Shown here: positions 8,750 through 17,137 of the stretch, in pieces | How the letters are laid out: every line of letters begins with the position of its first letter | How positions within the stretch are numbered: position 1 is the stretch's first letter | Assembly (NCBI GenBank): GCA_910587935.1 | Contig: CAJUNP010000004.1 | Coordinates: 1 to 64,000, forward strand | Direction: 5' to 3' | Source of the DNA: an uncultured Lachnospiraceae bacterium | GTDB taxonomy: Bacteria; Bacillota; Clostridia; Lachnospirales; Lachnospiraceae | DNA: 64,000 nucleotides | Notes under the pieces: generated by a model | Told to the model about the DNA's origin: nothing | Seen by the model: only the letters and a program-made list of their open reading frames with translations | Database searches by the model: none | Position numbers and translations under genes: made by a program

Positions 8750-8784
8750 TTGACATTACAAGAATTTGAGATTACTATTATAAT
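8750..8784 (+). promoter_or_regulatory. Promoter of the radical SAM peptide locus
   Basis: TTGACA at 8750-8755 lies 17 bases before TACTAT (8773-8778). An alternative -10, TATAAT, sits at 8779-8784, 17 bases after TTACAA. The surrounding stretch 8690-8838 is very AT-rich and holds no gene, marking a separate transcription unit after the ABC operon. Confidence 0.55.
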
Positions 8785-8838
8785 ATAAGTATACGCAATA
8801 CATTTATATTTTAGTAATGTTACGTGGAGATGAGTTTT

Positions 8839-10143
8839 ATGAAGGTATCAAGATATAACTTTTTTTATCCGTATGCAGAAGCTACAAAAGCGTATGTGGC
8901 ATACAACAGTTTTAAAAATTCGTTGGCGTTGTTGGAAGAAGAGTATTATTTTGAGTTTAAAAAATTTGAGAAGGACAATACTTATAAATTAGATGATAAT
9001 ATTGTGCAGGAATTGAAGAAAGGCGGTTTTTTGATCGACGATCAGGTCGATGAAATTACATTGTTGCGCCATCGTATTATATCTGGCAGATATTCGGAAT
9101 CCACATTGGGTCTTACAATAGCTCCTACTTCCGATTGTAATTTCAGATGTTTGTATTGTTTTGAAAAAGAAAATAGGCACGATCAGACAATGAATGGGGA
9201 AGTACAGGATAATATTATTAAATTTGTTGAGAATTGTGTTCCGCACATTTCAAATTTGTGTGTTACATGGTATGGAGGAGAACCGTTACTGGCACTCGAT
9301 ATTATTGAGAAAATTTCAAAACGATTAATAGAATTAACACGTTTTAATAATATTGCGTATACTGCAAGTATTGTTACGAACGGATATTTACTTACTTGTC
9401 AAAATGCTAAGAGGTTAATTGGTTGTAATATAAACAATTGTCAGATTACGATTGACGGCAACGCCGAAACGCATAACGTTCAAAGACCTCATGTATCCGG
9501 GAAAAATACATATGAAACGATTATGGAGAATTTATTATCGGTTTACGATTTATTATCCAATATCGCGTTGCGGGTGAACTTAAATAAAGAAAATAAGAAT
9601 TCGGTTTACGATTTATATAATGCTTTAAAGAGATTGGACATAAAGAATATTTCCGTTTATCCGGCTCCTATTCAGAATACAAACAATTGCTATAATTGTG
9701 ACTTATGTTTTGCAAATAAAGATTTTTTGAAATTTGAGTACGAATATATCAAAGCTACCTATGGCGATAGTTTTATAAAAAAGAAATTCCCTGTATTAAG
9801 AGGAAATGTATGCTGTGCGGACAGGGTGAACGCATATGTGATTGATGCGGACGGGGAAATGTATAAGTGTTAGACTGATATTGGAGATAAACAGTTAAGC
9901 TTGGGCAATATTGTGGCCGGAATCTCTAATAAAATGAATGAATTGGAATATTTAAAAAATGACCCGACCATAGATTTGAAGTGCAAAGACTGCAAGTTTC
10001 TTCCAATTTGTCTGGGAGGCTGCCCCAATCAGATAAAGAATCAGGTCGATGACCGCTGTATTTATTTTGAGGAAATTTTTAAATTATATTTGATTGATAC
10101 TGTCAAAGGGTTTGAATTAGAAACTGACAGAAATAAAACATGA
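8839..10143 (+). pseudogene. Radical SAM/SPASM peptide maturase interrupted by an in-frame TAG
   Basis: Radical SAM enzymes of this architecture install crosslinks in ribosomally made peptides. The [4Fe-4S]-SAM motif CxxxCxxC is at residues 100, 104 and 107, followed by WYGGEPLL. Additional cysteines for auxiliary clusters are at 284, 287 and 290 and around GNVCC. After KC (Cys344) the codon TAG at 9871-9873 interrupts the frame, which then continues TDIGDKQLSLGNIV and the SPASM signature CxxCx5CxxxC (382, 385, 391, 395) to TGA at 10141-10143. The family usually has tryptophan in KCWTDIG, so TGG to TAG is a one-base nonsense change. The truncated form lacks the auxiliary cluster ligands. ATG 8839 follows GGAGATGA; GTG 8824 is less likely. 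Base composition is much more AT-rich than the neighbours, suggesting transfer. Confidence 0.85.
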
Positions 10144-10171
10144 TAGTCGAAGATATACGGAGGTGAGAAGT

Positions 10172-10336
10172 ATGAAATATTATGTTTTGTCAGATGATCC
10201 AGAGGTTTATAGTGATTGCCCGTCAGATGCATGTCCTTTGTTATGTGTGCAGCACTGCATGACTATGGCTATTGATTGTCACTACCCAACTACGCCCGGA
10301 AAAGATCCAACGCATGATGAACAGGATGCAAACTAA
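10172..10336 (+). CDS. 54-residue Cys-rich peptide, putative RiPP precursor
   Basis: A short gene 28 bases after the maturase with a near-perfect ribosome binding site (GGAGGTGA) 7 bases before ATG. The product starts MKYYVLSDDPEVYSD and has five cysteines at 16, 21, 25, 29 and 36, then a Pro/Thr/Asp-rich tail PTTPGKDPTHDEQDAN. There is no signal peptide. Small Cys-rich peptides next to SPASM radical SAM enzymes are typical substrates for thioether or other crosslinking, so a precursor role is inferred from position and composition. The acidic N-terminal 15 residues would be the recognition leader and residues 16-36 the core. I could not assign it to a named precursor family such as SCIFF or CLI_3235. 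Confidence 0.75.
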   Translation: MKYYVLSDDPEVYSDCPSDACPLLCVQHCMTMAIDCHYPTTPGKDPTHDEQDAN

Positions 10337-10418
10337 TTATTAGTAATATTAACAGATTAAAGACTATCATGTTTTGTTCAGGCAGTTGGAGGACCGGAAA
10401 ATATGTTTGTCCGAAAAA

Positions 10419-10454
10419 GCAGCCGGCATTTCCAAGCATTGGGATGACGGCTGC
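10419..10454 (+). other. Stem-loop between precursor peptide and first S41-like gene
   Basis: GCAGCCG at 10419-10425 pairs with CGGCTGC at 10448-10454, followed by AAAATTTT. It lacks a proper U-run, so it is more likely an attenuating or mRNA-protecting hairpin than a strong terminator. It lets the short peptide gene be expressed at a different level from the downstream genes. Confidence 0.35.
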
Positions 10455-10488
10455 AAAATTTTATAAGGAAAGTGAAAGAGGATTAACG

Positions 10489-11766
10489 GTGCATATTAAC
10501 AGAATGAAAATCAGTGTGATTATGTTTCTTTGTATATTTTTTATTGGTTGTGACAGCCGGCAAACTTTAGAATCACATGAACAATCTAAGGGTACCGCTA
10601 TGGATAGTATCAAAGAAGCCGGAACTGAATTTACCCGGGAAGAATTATTGCAGGATTATAATCAGTTATGGGAGGATTTAGAAGAAAGTTATCCCTTTTT
10701 CTCTGTATTGACACAAAGGGGAATCGACATTCCGGCTTTAAAAGAGTATTATCGGAGCCTGCTGACAGGCCGGATTACGGATCTTGAAGGATTTGCGGTT
10801 CTGCTGAATAATTTATTTTACGATATGGACAACCTGGCGCATTTGTCCCTGATGGATGCGGAGTTTTATTATGAGCTGCTTAAGTTATCGGAGGAGGAGA
10901 GGTTGGGCTATACGGAAGAACCCTGGAGGAGTCTGCTTTGGAACGGGCAGACGCGTGTTTCATACGCATTGCTTCGCTCTGAAGAGGAAACTAAGGAGCC
11001 TGTGGAAATTTTATACCCGGAAGTTACGATGGATTATTATGAAGACCTGCAGGTCGTTTATTTTAAAATTCCCAGCTTTAATCATTTGTTATTGAAACGT
11101 GACGGAGATTTGATAAGGGAATATCTGGAAGAGCATGAGGATGCAAAACATGTAATATTTGATATTCGGGGGAATCGTGGCGGATCTGATTATTACTGGG
11201 AAGAAAATCTGGCAGCGCCCTTCGGAGGAGAATACAAATGGAACCGCAGGCTGGTTCTTAAAGAAAGTCCTCTTGCGGAAATCTTTTTTTTAAACAAGCT
11301 TTCTGGTGAATTGTCAGGATTTGTTAAGGCTGAAGAGATAGACGGTGTGCCGGAGTCTGTTACGGAAATGGGTATGACATACATGGGTGTATTGAATGAC
11401 GTATATCCTGGGGAATTAGACGGAAAAAAAGAAGCCGTTGCAGATTTACAGAATGTTAAGCGCTGGGTTTTGATCGATGAGGCGGTTTATTCGGCAGCAG
11501 ACAATTTCGCAGGTTTCTGTAAGGAAAGCGGCTGGGCGGTGCTGGTAGGAACACAGACCGGGGGAGGCGCTTCCGGAACCGGTCCGGTTGCTTTTGCCTT
11601 AAAGAATACGGGACTATTAATCCGTTTTTCCATTACGTCTTATTTGAGGGAGGACAAAACCTTAAGCGCGGTGGAGGGGATCAAGGCGGATATAATCTGC
11701 AAGTCCGGGGAATCACCCTTAGACGCCTGTTTTCGCGCAATATCGGCCAATAATGAGAACTGGTAA
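10489..11766 (+). CDS. S41-family (C-terminal processing peptidase-like) lipoprotein, copy 1
   Basis: A 425-residue protein with signal peptide MKISVIMFLCIFF and lipobox FIGC, so anchored on the outer face of the membrane. The N-terminal helical part (EELLQDYNQLWEDLEESYPFF) is followed by the S41 core: VIFDIRGNRGGSDYYW, LIDEAVYSAAD with the probable nucleophile Ser335, and VGTQTGGG. The lysine that forms the Ser/Lys dyad in CtpA-type enzymes (TxGKG) is absent, as in tricorn-like members, so the catalytic mechanism is uncertain. GTG 10489 is used because AGAGG precedes it by seven bases; the frame extends upstream to 10369 but that part crosses the hairpin. Likely role: proteolysis of the modified peptide outside the cell (inference from the neighbours). 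Confidence 0.8.
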   Translation: MHINRMKISVIMFLCIFFIGCDSRQTLESHEQSKGTAMDSIKEAGTEFTREELLQDYNQLWEDLEESYPFFSVLTQRGIDIPALKEYYRSLLTGRITDLEGFAVLLNNLFYDMDNLAHLSLMDAEFYYELLKLSEEERLGYTEEPWRSLLWNGQTRVSYALLRSEEETKEPVEILYPEVTMDYYEDLQVVYFKIPSFNHLLLKRDGDLIREYLEEHEDAKHVIFDIRGNRGGSDYYWEENLAAPFGGEYKWNRRLVLKESPLAEIFFLNKLSGELSGFVKAEEIDGVPESVTEMGMTYMGVLNDVYPGELDGKKEAVADLQNVKRWVLIDEAVYSAADNFAGFCKESGWAVLVGTQTGGGASGTGPVAFALKNTGLLIRFSITSYLREDKTLSAVEGIKADIICKSGESPLDACFRAISANNENW

Positions 11767-11800
11767 TTTTAGCATAGTGTAATTTCGGGAGATTTTAAGA

Positions 11801-13066
11801 ATGTTTGGAACTCAGGTAAAATTGTATCTGGTCTTTATGGTTTGTTTGTTTTTTTGCGCCTGCGGCAGCAGGTCTGTTTCGGATATATCAAATTCGTTTG
11901 CAGATACAGATGAAAGCGCTGTGACAGCACCTAAGACTGAATTTACACAGGAAGAGCTTTTAGAGGACTATGATCAGCTGTGGGAGGACCTGGAAGCAAA
12001 CTATCCCTTTTTCCCTGTATTGACACAGAGGGGAATGAACATTTCGGCTTTAAAAGAGTATTACCAAAACCTGCTGACAGACCGGATCACGGATCTTGAA
12101 GGATTTGCAGTTCTGCTGAATAATCTGTTTTTTGATATGAATAATCTGGAACATTTGTCCCTGATGGAGCCGGAGTTCTATTATGACATGCTTCAAATGG
12201 CGGAGGAGGAACGGCTGGGTTTTACGGAGGAACCCTGGAAAAGTCTGCTTGGGAATGAGCAGACACGCGCTTCTTATGCCCTGTTGCGGCCGGAAACGGA
12301 TAATGCGGGTCGTTCTGAGTCCTTATTTCCCGAAATTGTGACGGAGTATTATGAAGACCAGCAGGCGGTTTATTTAAGAATAACCAGTTTCAACCATTTG
12401 TTAATTGAACGCGACCGGGATATCATATGGGAATACGTGGAGGAACATAAAAACGCGAAACATGTAATAATAGATATTCAGGGGAATCGTGGCGGCTCAG
12501 ACTATTACTGGATGGAAAATATTGTGGCCCTCTTTGGCGGGGAGTATTCATGGAAACAGACGCTGTTTTTCAAAGAAAGTCCTGTTACAAAAGCTTTTTA
12601 CTATGACCGGATACCGGAGTTTGTCAGAATTACGGATGCCGATGTCTTGCCGCAGTCTGTTAGAGAATTGGGGATGACACATATGGGTGTGTTTGAATCT
12701 GTGTATCCGGCGGATATAGACTGCGGTATGGAAGAAACTACAAGGCTGCAGGATGTAAAGCGCTGGGTTCTTATTGATGAGAGAGTTTATTCGGCAGCAG
12801 ACAGTTTCTCAGATTTTTGCCGGCAGAGCGGCTGGGCAGTATTGGTAGGAAAAGAGACGGAAGGAGGGGGCGTCGGGCCGATGCCTGTTGCCATTGTCCT
12901 GAAAAATACAGGGTTATTGGTACGCTTTGGAAATACGGTTTATTTGAGGGAGGACAGAAGCATAAGTGCAGGAAAGGGAGTGGCGCCGGATGTGATTTGT
13001 AAAACAGGAGAATCAGCATTGGAGACATGCTTGCGTGTTATTTCTGATTTTATGTGGAATGAATAA
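11801..13066 (+). CDS. S41-family lipoprotein, copy 2 (paralogue of the preceding gene)
   Basis: A 421-residue lipoprotein (lipobox FCAC) colinear with copy 1. Shared stretches include EFTQEELLEDYDQLWEDLE, FPVLTQRGM, NLFFDMNNLEHLSLM and the S41 core IIDIQGNRGGSDYYW and LIDERVYSAAD (Ser331). The second core has VGKETEGGG where copy 1 has VGTQTGGG, so here a lysine is present two residues earlier than the usual catalytic position. The middle part, after GGSDYYW, has diverged most. A tandem duplication followed by specialisation is the simplest reading. It is 34 bases after copy 1, with GGGAG before ATG 11801. Confidence 0.8.
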   Translation: MFGTQVKLYLVFMVCLFFCACGSRSVSDISNSFADTDESAVTAPKTEFTQEELLEDYDQLWEDLEANYPFFPVLTQRGMNISALKEYYQNLLTDRITDLEGFAVLLNNLFFDMNNLEHLSLMEPEFYYDMLQMAEEERLGFTEEPWKSLLGNEQTRASYALLRPETDNAGRSESLFPEIVTEYYEDQQAVYLRITSFNHLLIERDRDIIWEYVEEHKNAKHVIIDIQGNRGGSDYYWMENIVALFGGEYSWKQTLFFKESPVTKAFYYDRIPEFVRITDADVLPQSVRELGMTHMGVFESVYPADIDCGMEETTRLQDVKRWVLIDERVYSAADSFSDFCRQSGWAVLVGKETEGGGVGPMPVAIVLKNTGLLVRFGNTVYLREDRSISAGKGVAPDVICKTGESALETCLRVISDFMWNE

Positions 13067-13132
13067 GGGTTAAGGCGGTTTTGGCTTAAACATATATATG
13101 AGGCCAATTTGGACGAGGTGGAAAGGCGTTGA

Positions 13133-13933
13133 ATGAACATGAGAATAAAGACAGGTATTGCCATGTATACGGTGCATCATGCCGTGGCAAAGGATATTAG
13201 TAATACGTTTGTAAAGCTTTCGGCGATGGGATATCAGGGGGTGGAATTTTTCGGTGAGTTGGAAAAGTTTCCTGAAAAACAGGTGAAGGGGGCTTTACAG
13301 GCCGGAGGACTGGTCATTACGGGATGGCATCTTGACTGGAAAAGACTTCAAGAGGGGCTTTTTTACAAGACTGTAAAGCATTTACTAAACTGCGGCTGTA
13401 CAATGGCTGTCGTACAATGTCTGGGAGGCAGATGGAATGTGGGGCACGGGCCAAACGGGGAGTGCAGGGACAGGTGGCTCTACTATGCCGAATGGATGAA
13501 TCGGGTCAGTGAGCAGTTGAATCGGGAAGGACTTCGGTTGGCTTATCATAATCATGAACATGAGTTTGCATTGCATTATGACGGCAAAACCGTTTATGAT
13601 CTGTTATATGAGAATTTATCGCCGGAAATTGTAATGGAACTGGACAGCGGTAACTGCATGGAGGGAGGCGCTCATCCTGCTCAGGTCATAGAGAAGTATA
13701 AGGAGCGTCCTATGATTCTTCACCTGAAGCCTTATTCTCCCAAAAAGGGATTTGAGGTTGTGCTGGGAGATTCGGAGGATGCAAACGACTGGAAGGCAAT
13801 TCTGCGCAGTTCGGGGAAACAATTTGAATGGATTTTGGTGGAGAGTGAAAATACGGCTATGCCCGAGATGGAAAATGCGGGCAGGTGCCTGACAAATTTG
13901 AAAACATATTTGGCGCAGGAGGCGGATGGATGA
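13133..13933 (+). CDS. Sugar phosphate isomerase/epimerase family TIM-barrel protein
   Basis: A 266-residue AP endonuclease 2-like (xylose isomerase-like) barrel. Metal-site motifs typical of the family are visible: YHNHEHEF in the middle, MELDSGNC after it, and LHLKPYSP. N-terminal strands RIKTGIAMYTV and MGYQGVEFFG start the barrel. Such enzymes isomerise or epimerise ketoses or inositol derivatives; the substrate cannot be told from sequence. The gene overlaps the following flavoprotein gene by four bases (ATGA). ATG 13133 and ATG 13139 are both possible. Confidence 0.8.
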   Translation: MNMRIKTGIAMYTVHHAVAKDISNTFVKLSAMGYQGVEFFGELEKFPEKQVKGALQAGGLVITGWHLDWKRLQEGLFYKTVKHLLNCGCTMAVVQCLGGRWNVGHGPNGECRDRWLYYAEWMNRVSEQLNREGLRLAYHNHEHEFALHYDGKTVYDLLYENLSPEIVMELDSGNCMEGGAHPAQVIEKYKERPMILHLKPYSPKKGFEVVLGDSEDANDWKAILRSSGKQFEWILVESENTAMPEMENAGRCLTNLKTYLAQEADG

Positions 13934-14400
13934 GAAGGACAGACCGGGAAGTAAAAGAATTCCAGGAAATTCTTGGTATTATTAACCAATGCGATACTCT
14001 GCGGCTGGGGATGGTAGACCAGGGGGAAGCTTATATAGTTCCCGTATCTTTTGGATATTCCGGCAGCGGGGATATGGTAACTTTTTATTTTCACAGCGCC
14101 GCCGAGGGCAGAAAAGTTTCCCTTATGGCGAGGAATTCTCTGGTAACCTTTGAAATGGATACCTCCCATGTTTTTGTGGAAAAAGAAAAAGGCTGCGCCT
14201 GCACGATGAATTTTGCATCCGTTATGGGAAAGGGCCGGGTGGAACCTTTAAACAACATCGAAGACAGGATGGCTGCTTTAAAGCTGCTGCTTTCCCATTA
14301 TACCGACAGACAGCTCCCTATAGAGCAAGCGGCGGCAGCAGGAACAAATGTTTATAAGCTGGAGGTTAAAAGGGAGAATCTTTGCTGTAAACGACATTGA
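13930..14400 (+). CDS. Pyridoxamine 5'-phosphate oxidase-fold flavoprotein (NimA-like)
   Basis: A 156-residue split-barrel protein beginning MRRTDREVKEFQEILGII. The pattern LRLGMVDQGEAYIVPVSFGY and the following FYFHSAAEGRKVSLM match the FMN-binding NimA-like group of the PNPOx superfamily, some members of which reduce 5-nitroimidazoles. The C-terminal part has VEPLNNIEDRMAALKLLLSHY. The start overlaps the previous stop, and GGAGGCGG lies upstream. A drug-detoxifying role is only one possibility; most chromosomal members have unknown substrates. Confidence 0.8.
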   Translation: MRRTDREVKEFQEILGIINQCDTLRLGMVDQGEAYIVPVSFGYSGSGDMVTFYFHSAAEGRKVSLMARNSLVTFEMDTSHVFVEKEKGCACTMNFASVMGKGRVEPLNNIEDRMAALKLLLSHYTDRQLPIEQAAAAGTNVYKLEVKRENLCCKRH

Positions 14401-14514
14401 GGGTAAACACTGCCGCTATAGCGCCGGACTTGAATCAAATATTGAAATATGCTATATTATACTCCTTATATTGATAAAATCTTTGCATCAGATAAGGGAA
14501 GCGGGAGAAGAAAA

Positions 14515-15306
14515 ATGCGGTATTCTGTTCCGACAAGTATCAGAGATAAAATTGCAGGAAAGACATTTGAGACGGACCGGGTTGGCATGTCGGATTCCCA
14601 GGTGCTGTGTTTTGAAGATATGGCGCTTAAGATGGAACCCTGCCGTGAAGAATCGGAGCATGAGTATAAAATGCTGGAATGGCTGCAAGGGAAACTTCCG
14701 GTTCCGCGTATTCTTGACAGGCAAGTGGAAAACGGCGTCAGTTATCTGCTTATGGAACGTGCGGACGGGGAGATGGCCTGCAGCGAAACATATTTAAAAG
14801 ATCCCGGACGGCTGGTAAGTTGTCTTGCCGGAGCGCTGAAGCTTTTGTGGAGCGTGGATATTGGCGGCTGTCCTTATGGAAGCCAGACGGATTTTAAGCT
14901 GGAGCTGGCCGGGGAGCGTGTGAAACGTGGACTTTGCAGCATGGAAGACGTGGAACCTGATACTTATGGGGAAAACGGATTTAAGAATCCCGGACATTTA
15001 CTCGCGTGGCTTCGGGAGAATAAACCGCGGGAAGAAAAGGTATTTACCCACGGAGATTTTTGTCTGCCTAATATTTTTCTGAAAAACGGAGGCGTCAGTG
15101 GATTTATTGATTGGGGACGGGGCGGAGCGGCAGATGCTTATCAGGATATCGCGCTGTGTTACCGCAGTCTGATCCATAATTTTGACGGCAGCTTTAACGG
15201 AAAAAAAGACGAGCGTTTTGATGCGAAGCTTTTGTTTCATGAACTGCAGATAGAACCGGACTGGAATAAGATCCGTTACTATGTATTATTGGATGAACTG
15301 TTTTAA
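14515..15306 (+). CDS. APH(3')-type aminoglycoside phosphotransferase
   Basis: A 263-residue kinase with the layout and length of APH(3')-IIIa (264 residues). Diagnostic parts are GMSDSQVLCF in the glycine-rich region, EYKMLEWLQGKLPVP, the catalytic loop FTHGDFCLPNIF (His179, Asp181), the metal-binding GFIDWGRGG, and a C-terminal end PDWNKIRYYVLLDELF nearly identical in pattern to APH(3')-IIIa. These enzymes phosphorylate the 3'-hydroxyl of kanamycin and neomycin with ATP. There is no mobile element nearby and base composition matches the neighbours, so it looks like an intrinsic chromosomal member. Whether it confers resistance cannot be read from sequence. ATG 14515 follows GGGAGAAG. Confidence 0.85.
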   Translation: MRYSVPTSIRDKIAGKTFETDRVGMSDSQVLCFEDMALKMEPCREESEHEYKMLEWLQGKLPVPRILDRQVENGVSYLLMERADGEMACSETYLKDPGRLVSCLAGALKLLWSVDIGGCPYGSQTDFKLELAGERVKRGLCSMEDVEPDTYGENGFKNPGHLLAWLRENKPREEKVFTHGDFCLPNIFLKNGGVSGFIDWGRGGAADAYQDIALCYRSLIHNFDGSFNGKKDERFDAKLLFHELQIEPDWNKIRYYVLLDELF

Positions 15307-15327
15307 AATAAATAAAGGAGATCGGTG

Positions 15328-16911
15328 ATGAATCAGTATTTACTATTTGACCTGGACGGAACTCTGACAGATCCCAAACTGGGAATTACAACCTGCGTAC
15401 AGTATGCGCTTCATTCTCTGGGAATCGAAGAAGAGGACCGCGATAAACTGGAGCCTTTTATCGGTCCGCCTTTAAAGGACAGCTTTATGGATTTTTATCA
15501 GCTGGATGAGGCCCGGGCAGAAGCGGCGATAGAAAAATATCGTGAGCGTTTTAAAGATCGGGGAATGTTTGAAAACGAGGTTTATCCGGGTATCCGCAGA
15601 ATGCTTTACAGGCTTAAAAAAAACGGGGCGGTGCTTGCCGTGGCATCCAGCAAACCGGAGGTGTTTGTAAAGAAGATACTGGAGCATTTTCATCTGACGG
15701 GATATTTTGACGTGATTGTGGGAAGTGAGCTTGACGGGCGGCGAGTGGCGAAGGAGGAAGTGGTACGGGAAGCATTGCGTAGGCTTTTTCCCGGTGGCGA
15801 CATGGATCATGACAATATTGTCATGATTGGAGACAGGAAGTTTGACGTATTTGGCGCAAAGGATAACAAAGTTGTCAGTGTAGCTGTTTCTTATGGTTAT
15901 GGGAGTATGGAGGAATTGAAAGAGGCAAAGCCGGATTACATAGCCCGGTCCGTGCGGGAGCTGGAAGCGCTTTTGATGCGGGGAAGAAGGAAAGGAAGAG
16001 AGAAAGCGGTTGTGAACTGGCATAAGCCGGGTATCGGGACAAAGACCTGGAAAATCTTTTTCCCGATTTTGTTTTATTTTGTTGTTTCGGATGTACTGCG
16101 GATGCTTGTACTGATTCTTGTTCAAAATTCTGCGTCCATTCTGCCAGGGCAGGTTATTCGTTATGATGAAGCCGGAAGGATGGCGGGACTGACAGGTGAT
16201 GTGTCTGCGGTGGTCAACGTTTTTTTGTTTCTGGCGGTCTTTTTGATTCTCTATTTCCTGATGGGAAGAAGCGATCTGATTCAGGAGAAGTTTGCCTTTC
16301 AAATCAGGAATGCCAATGAACGGCGCGGAGCCGGCATTTGCAGCCGGTCCGTGCAGGGGAAGAAACGTCTGTTATTGGTTCTGACGGAGGGGATTTTTCT
16401 GGCCTGCCTGGGGGCGGGAGTGGCCACAGGCTGCAATTTTTTGTTCAGCCTGACGGGTTTGACCCAGGTTTCGGCCGCTTTCCGGCAGGTTTCCCAACAG
16501 CAGATGACGGCGGGGCTGTTGATTGGATTACTGTTATATGGAGTGATTTCTCCCATGACGGAAGAATTGATTTTCCGGGGAATTGTGTTTACAAGATTGA
16601 AGCGGTATTTTTCATTGACTGTATCAGTCGTACTATCTTCCCTGGTTTTTGGCATCTATCACGGGAATGTGGTGCAGGCTCTTTATGGATTTCTTGCTGG
16701 GTGTCTGTTTGCATGGCTGTATCATAAAAGCGGTAGTTTCGGATGGACGGTGGCGCTGCATGGCTTTTTTAACATTACAGGCTTTTGCCTGTCTTATTAT
16801 CGTGTGTTCGAGTCGCCCCTCTACGGATGGCAGGGATGTATCGCGGCTTTTTTACTGGCGGCGTTATCTTTACTGGCGGTAGGGAAAGTGGAACGTATAA
16901 AAGCAGAATAA
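15328..16911 (+). CDS. Fusion of HAD-family phosphatase and CPBP intramembrane protease
   Basis: Two unrelated domains in one 527-residue chain. Residues 1-215 are a PGP-like HAD hydrolase: DLDGT with Asp8/Asp10, AVASSKPE for motif II, and MIGDRKFD for motif IV. Residues 235-525 are a membrane domain with about seven hydrophobic segments and the CPBP (Abi, Rce1-like) motifs EELIFRG (Glu412-Glu413, Arg417), YHGN (His445) and LHGFFN. CPBP proteins are glutamate-type intramembrane proteases used in bacteriocin immunity, prenyl-protein processing and sensing. No stop or start signal separates the two parts. The start ATG 15328 follows AAGGAG; an adjacent GTG 15325 is possible. Confidence 0.87.
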   Translation: MNQYLLFDLDGTLTDPKLGITTCVQYALHSLGIEEEDRDKLEPFIGPPLKDSFMDFYQLDEARAEAAIEKYRERFKDRGMFENEVYPGIRRMLYRLKKNGAVLAVASSKPEVFVKKILEHFHLTGYFDVIVGSELDGRRVAKEEVVREALRRLFPGGDMDHDNIVMIGDRKFDVFGAKDNKVVSVAVSYGYGSMEELKEAKPDYIARSVRELEALLMRGRRKGREKAVVNWHKPGIGTKTWKIFFPILFYFVVSDVLRMLVLILVQNSASILPGQVIRYDEAGRMAGLTGDVSAVVNVFLFLAVFLILYFLMGRSDLIQEKFAFQIRNANERRGAGICSRSVQGKKRLLLVLTEGIFLACLGAGVATGCNFLFSLTGLTQVSAAFRQVSQQQMTAGLLIGLLLYGVISPMTEELIFRGIVFTRLKRYFSLTVSVVLSSLVFGIYHGNVVQALYGFLAGCLFAWLYHKSGSFGWTVALHGFFNITGFCLSYYRVFESPLYGWQGCIAAFLLAALSLLAVGKVERIKAE

Positions 16912-16970
16912 CGATAAGATTGCAGGGAAGCTATAACCGGTGGTTAAAACATTATATTGTGAACATGACC

Positions 16971-17003
16971 AAAACCCAGAAGGCATCTTTTGGGTTTTTA
17001 TTT
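16971..17003 (+). terminator. Intrinsic terminator after the HAD-CPBP gene
   Basis: A stem of about 11 bp, AAACCCAGAAG paired with CTTTTGGGTTT, followed by TTTTTATTT. It separates the HAD-CPBP gene from the sigma factor operon. Confidence 0.8.
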
Positions 17004-17137
17004 AATTTATTTATAAATTGTGAGACCAAACGTCTTTTTCAAACATCTAATCTATGAAAACAGACAGTGAGGGGAACAAATTTCAAAACCGATCGCGACG
17101 GAACAAGAAAAAAAGAAAGGCCGGCAGAAAGGATTTT

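Noticed and set aside
9871..9873. TAG read as pyrrolysine or another recoded residue
   Set aside because: The family uses tryptophan here and no pyrrolysine biosynthesis or tRNA genes are seen; other genes end with TAG normally.
15472..16302. 276-residue minus-strand frame
   Set aside because: Antisense shadow of the HAD-CPBP gene without ribosome binding site.
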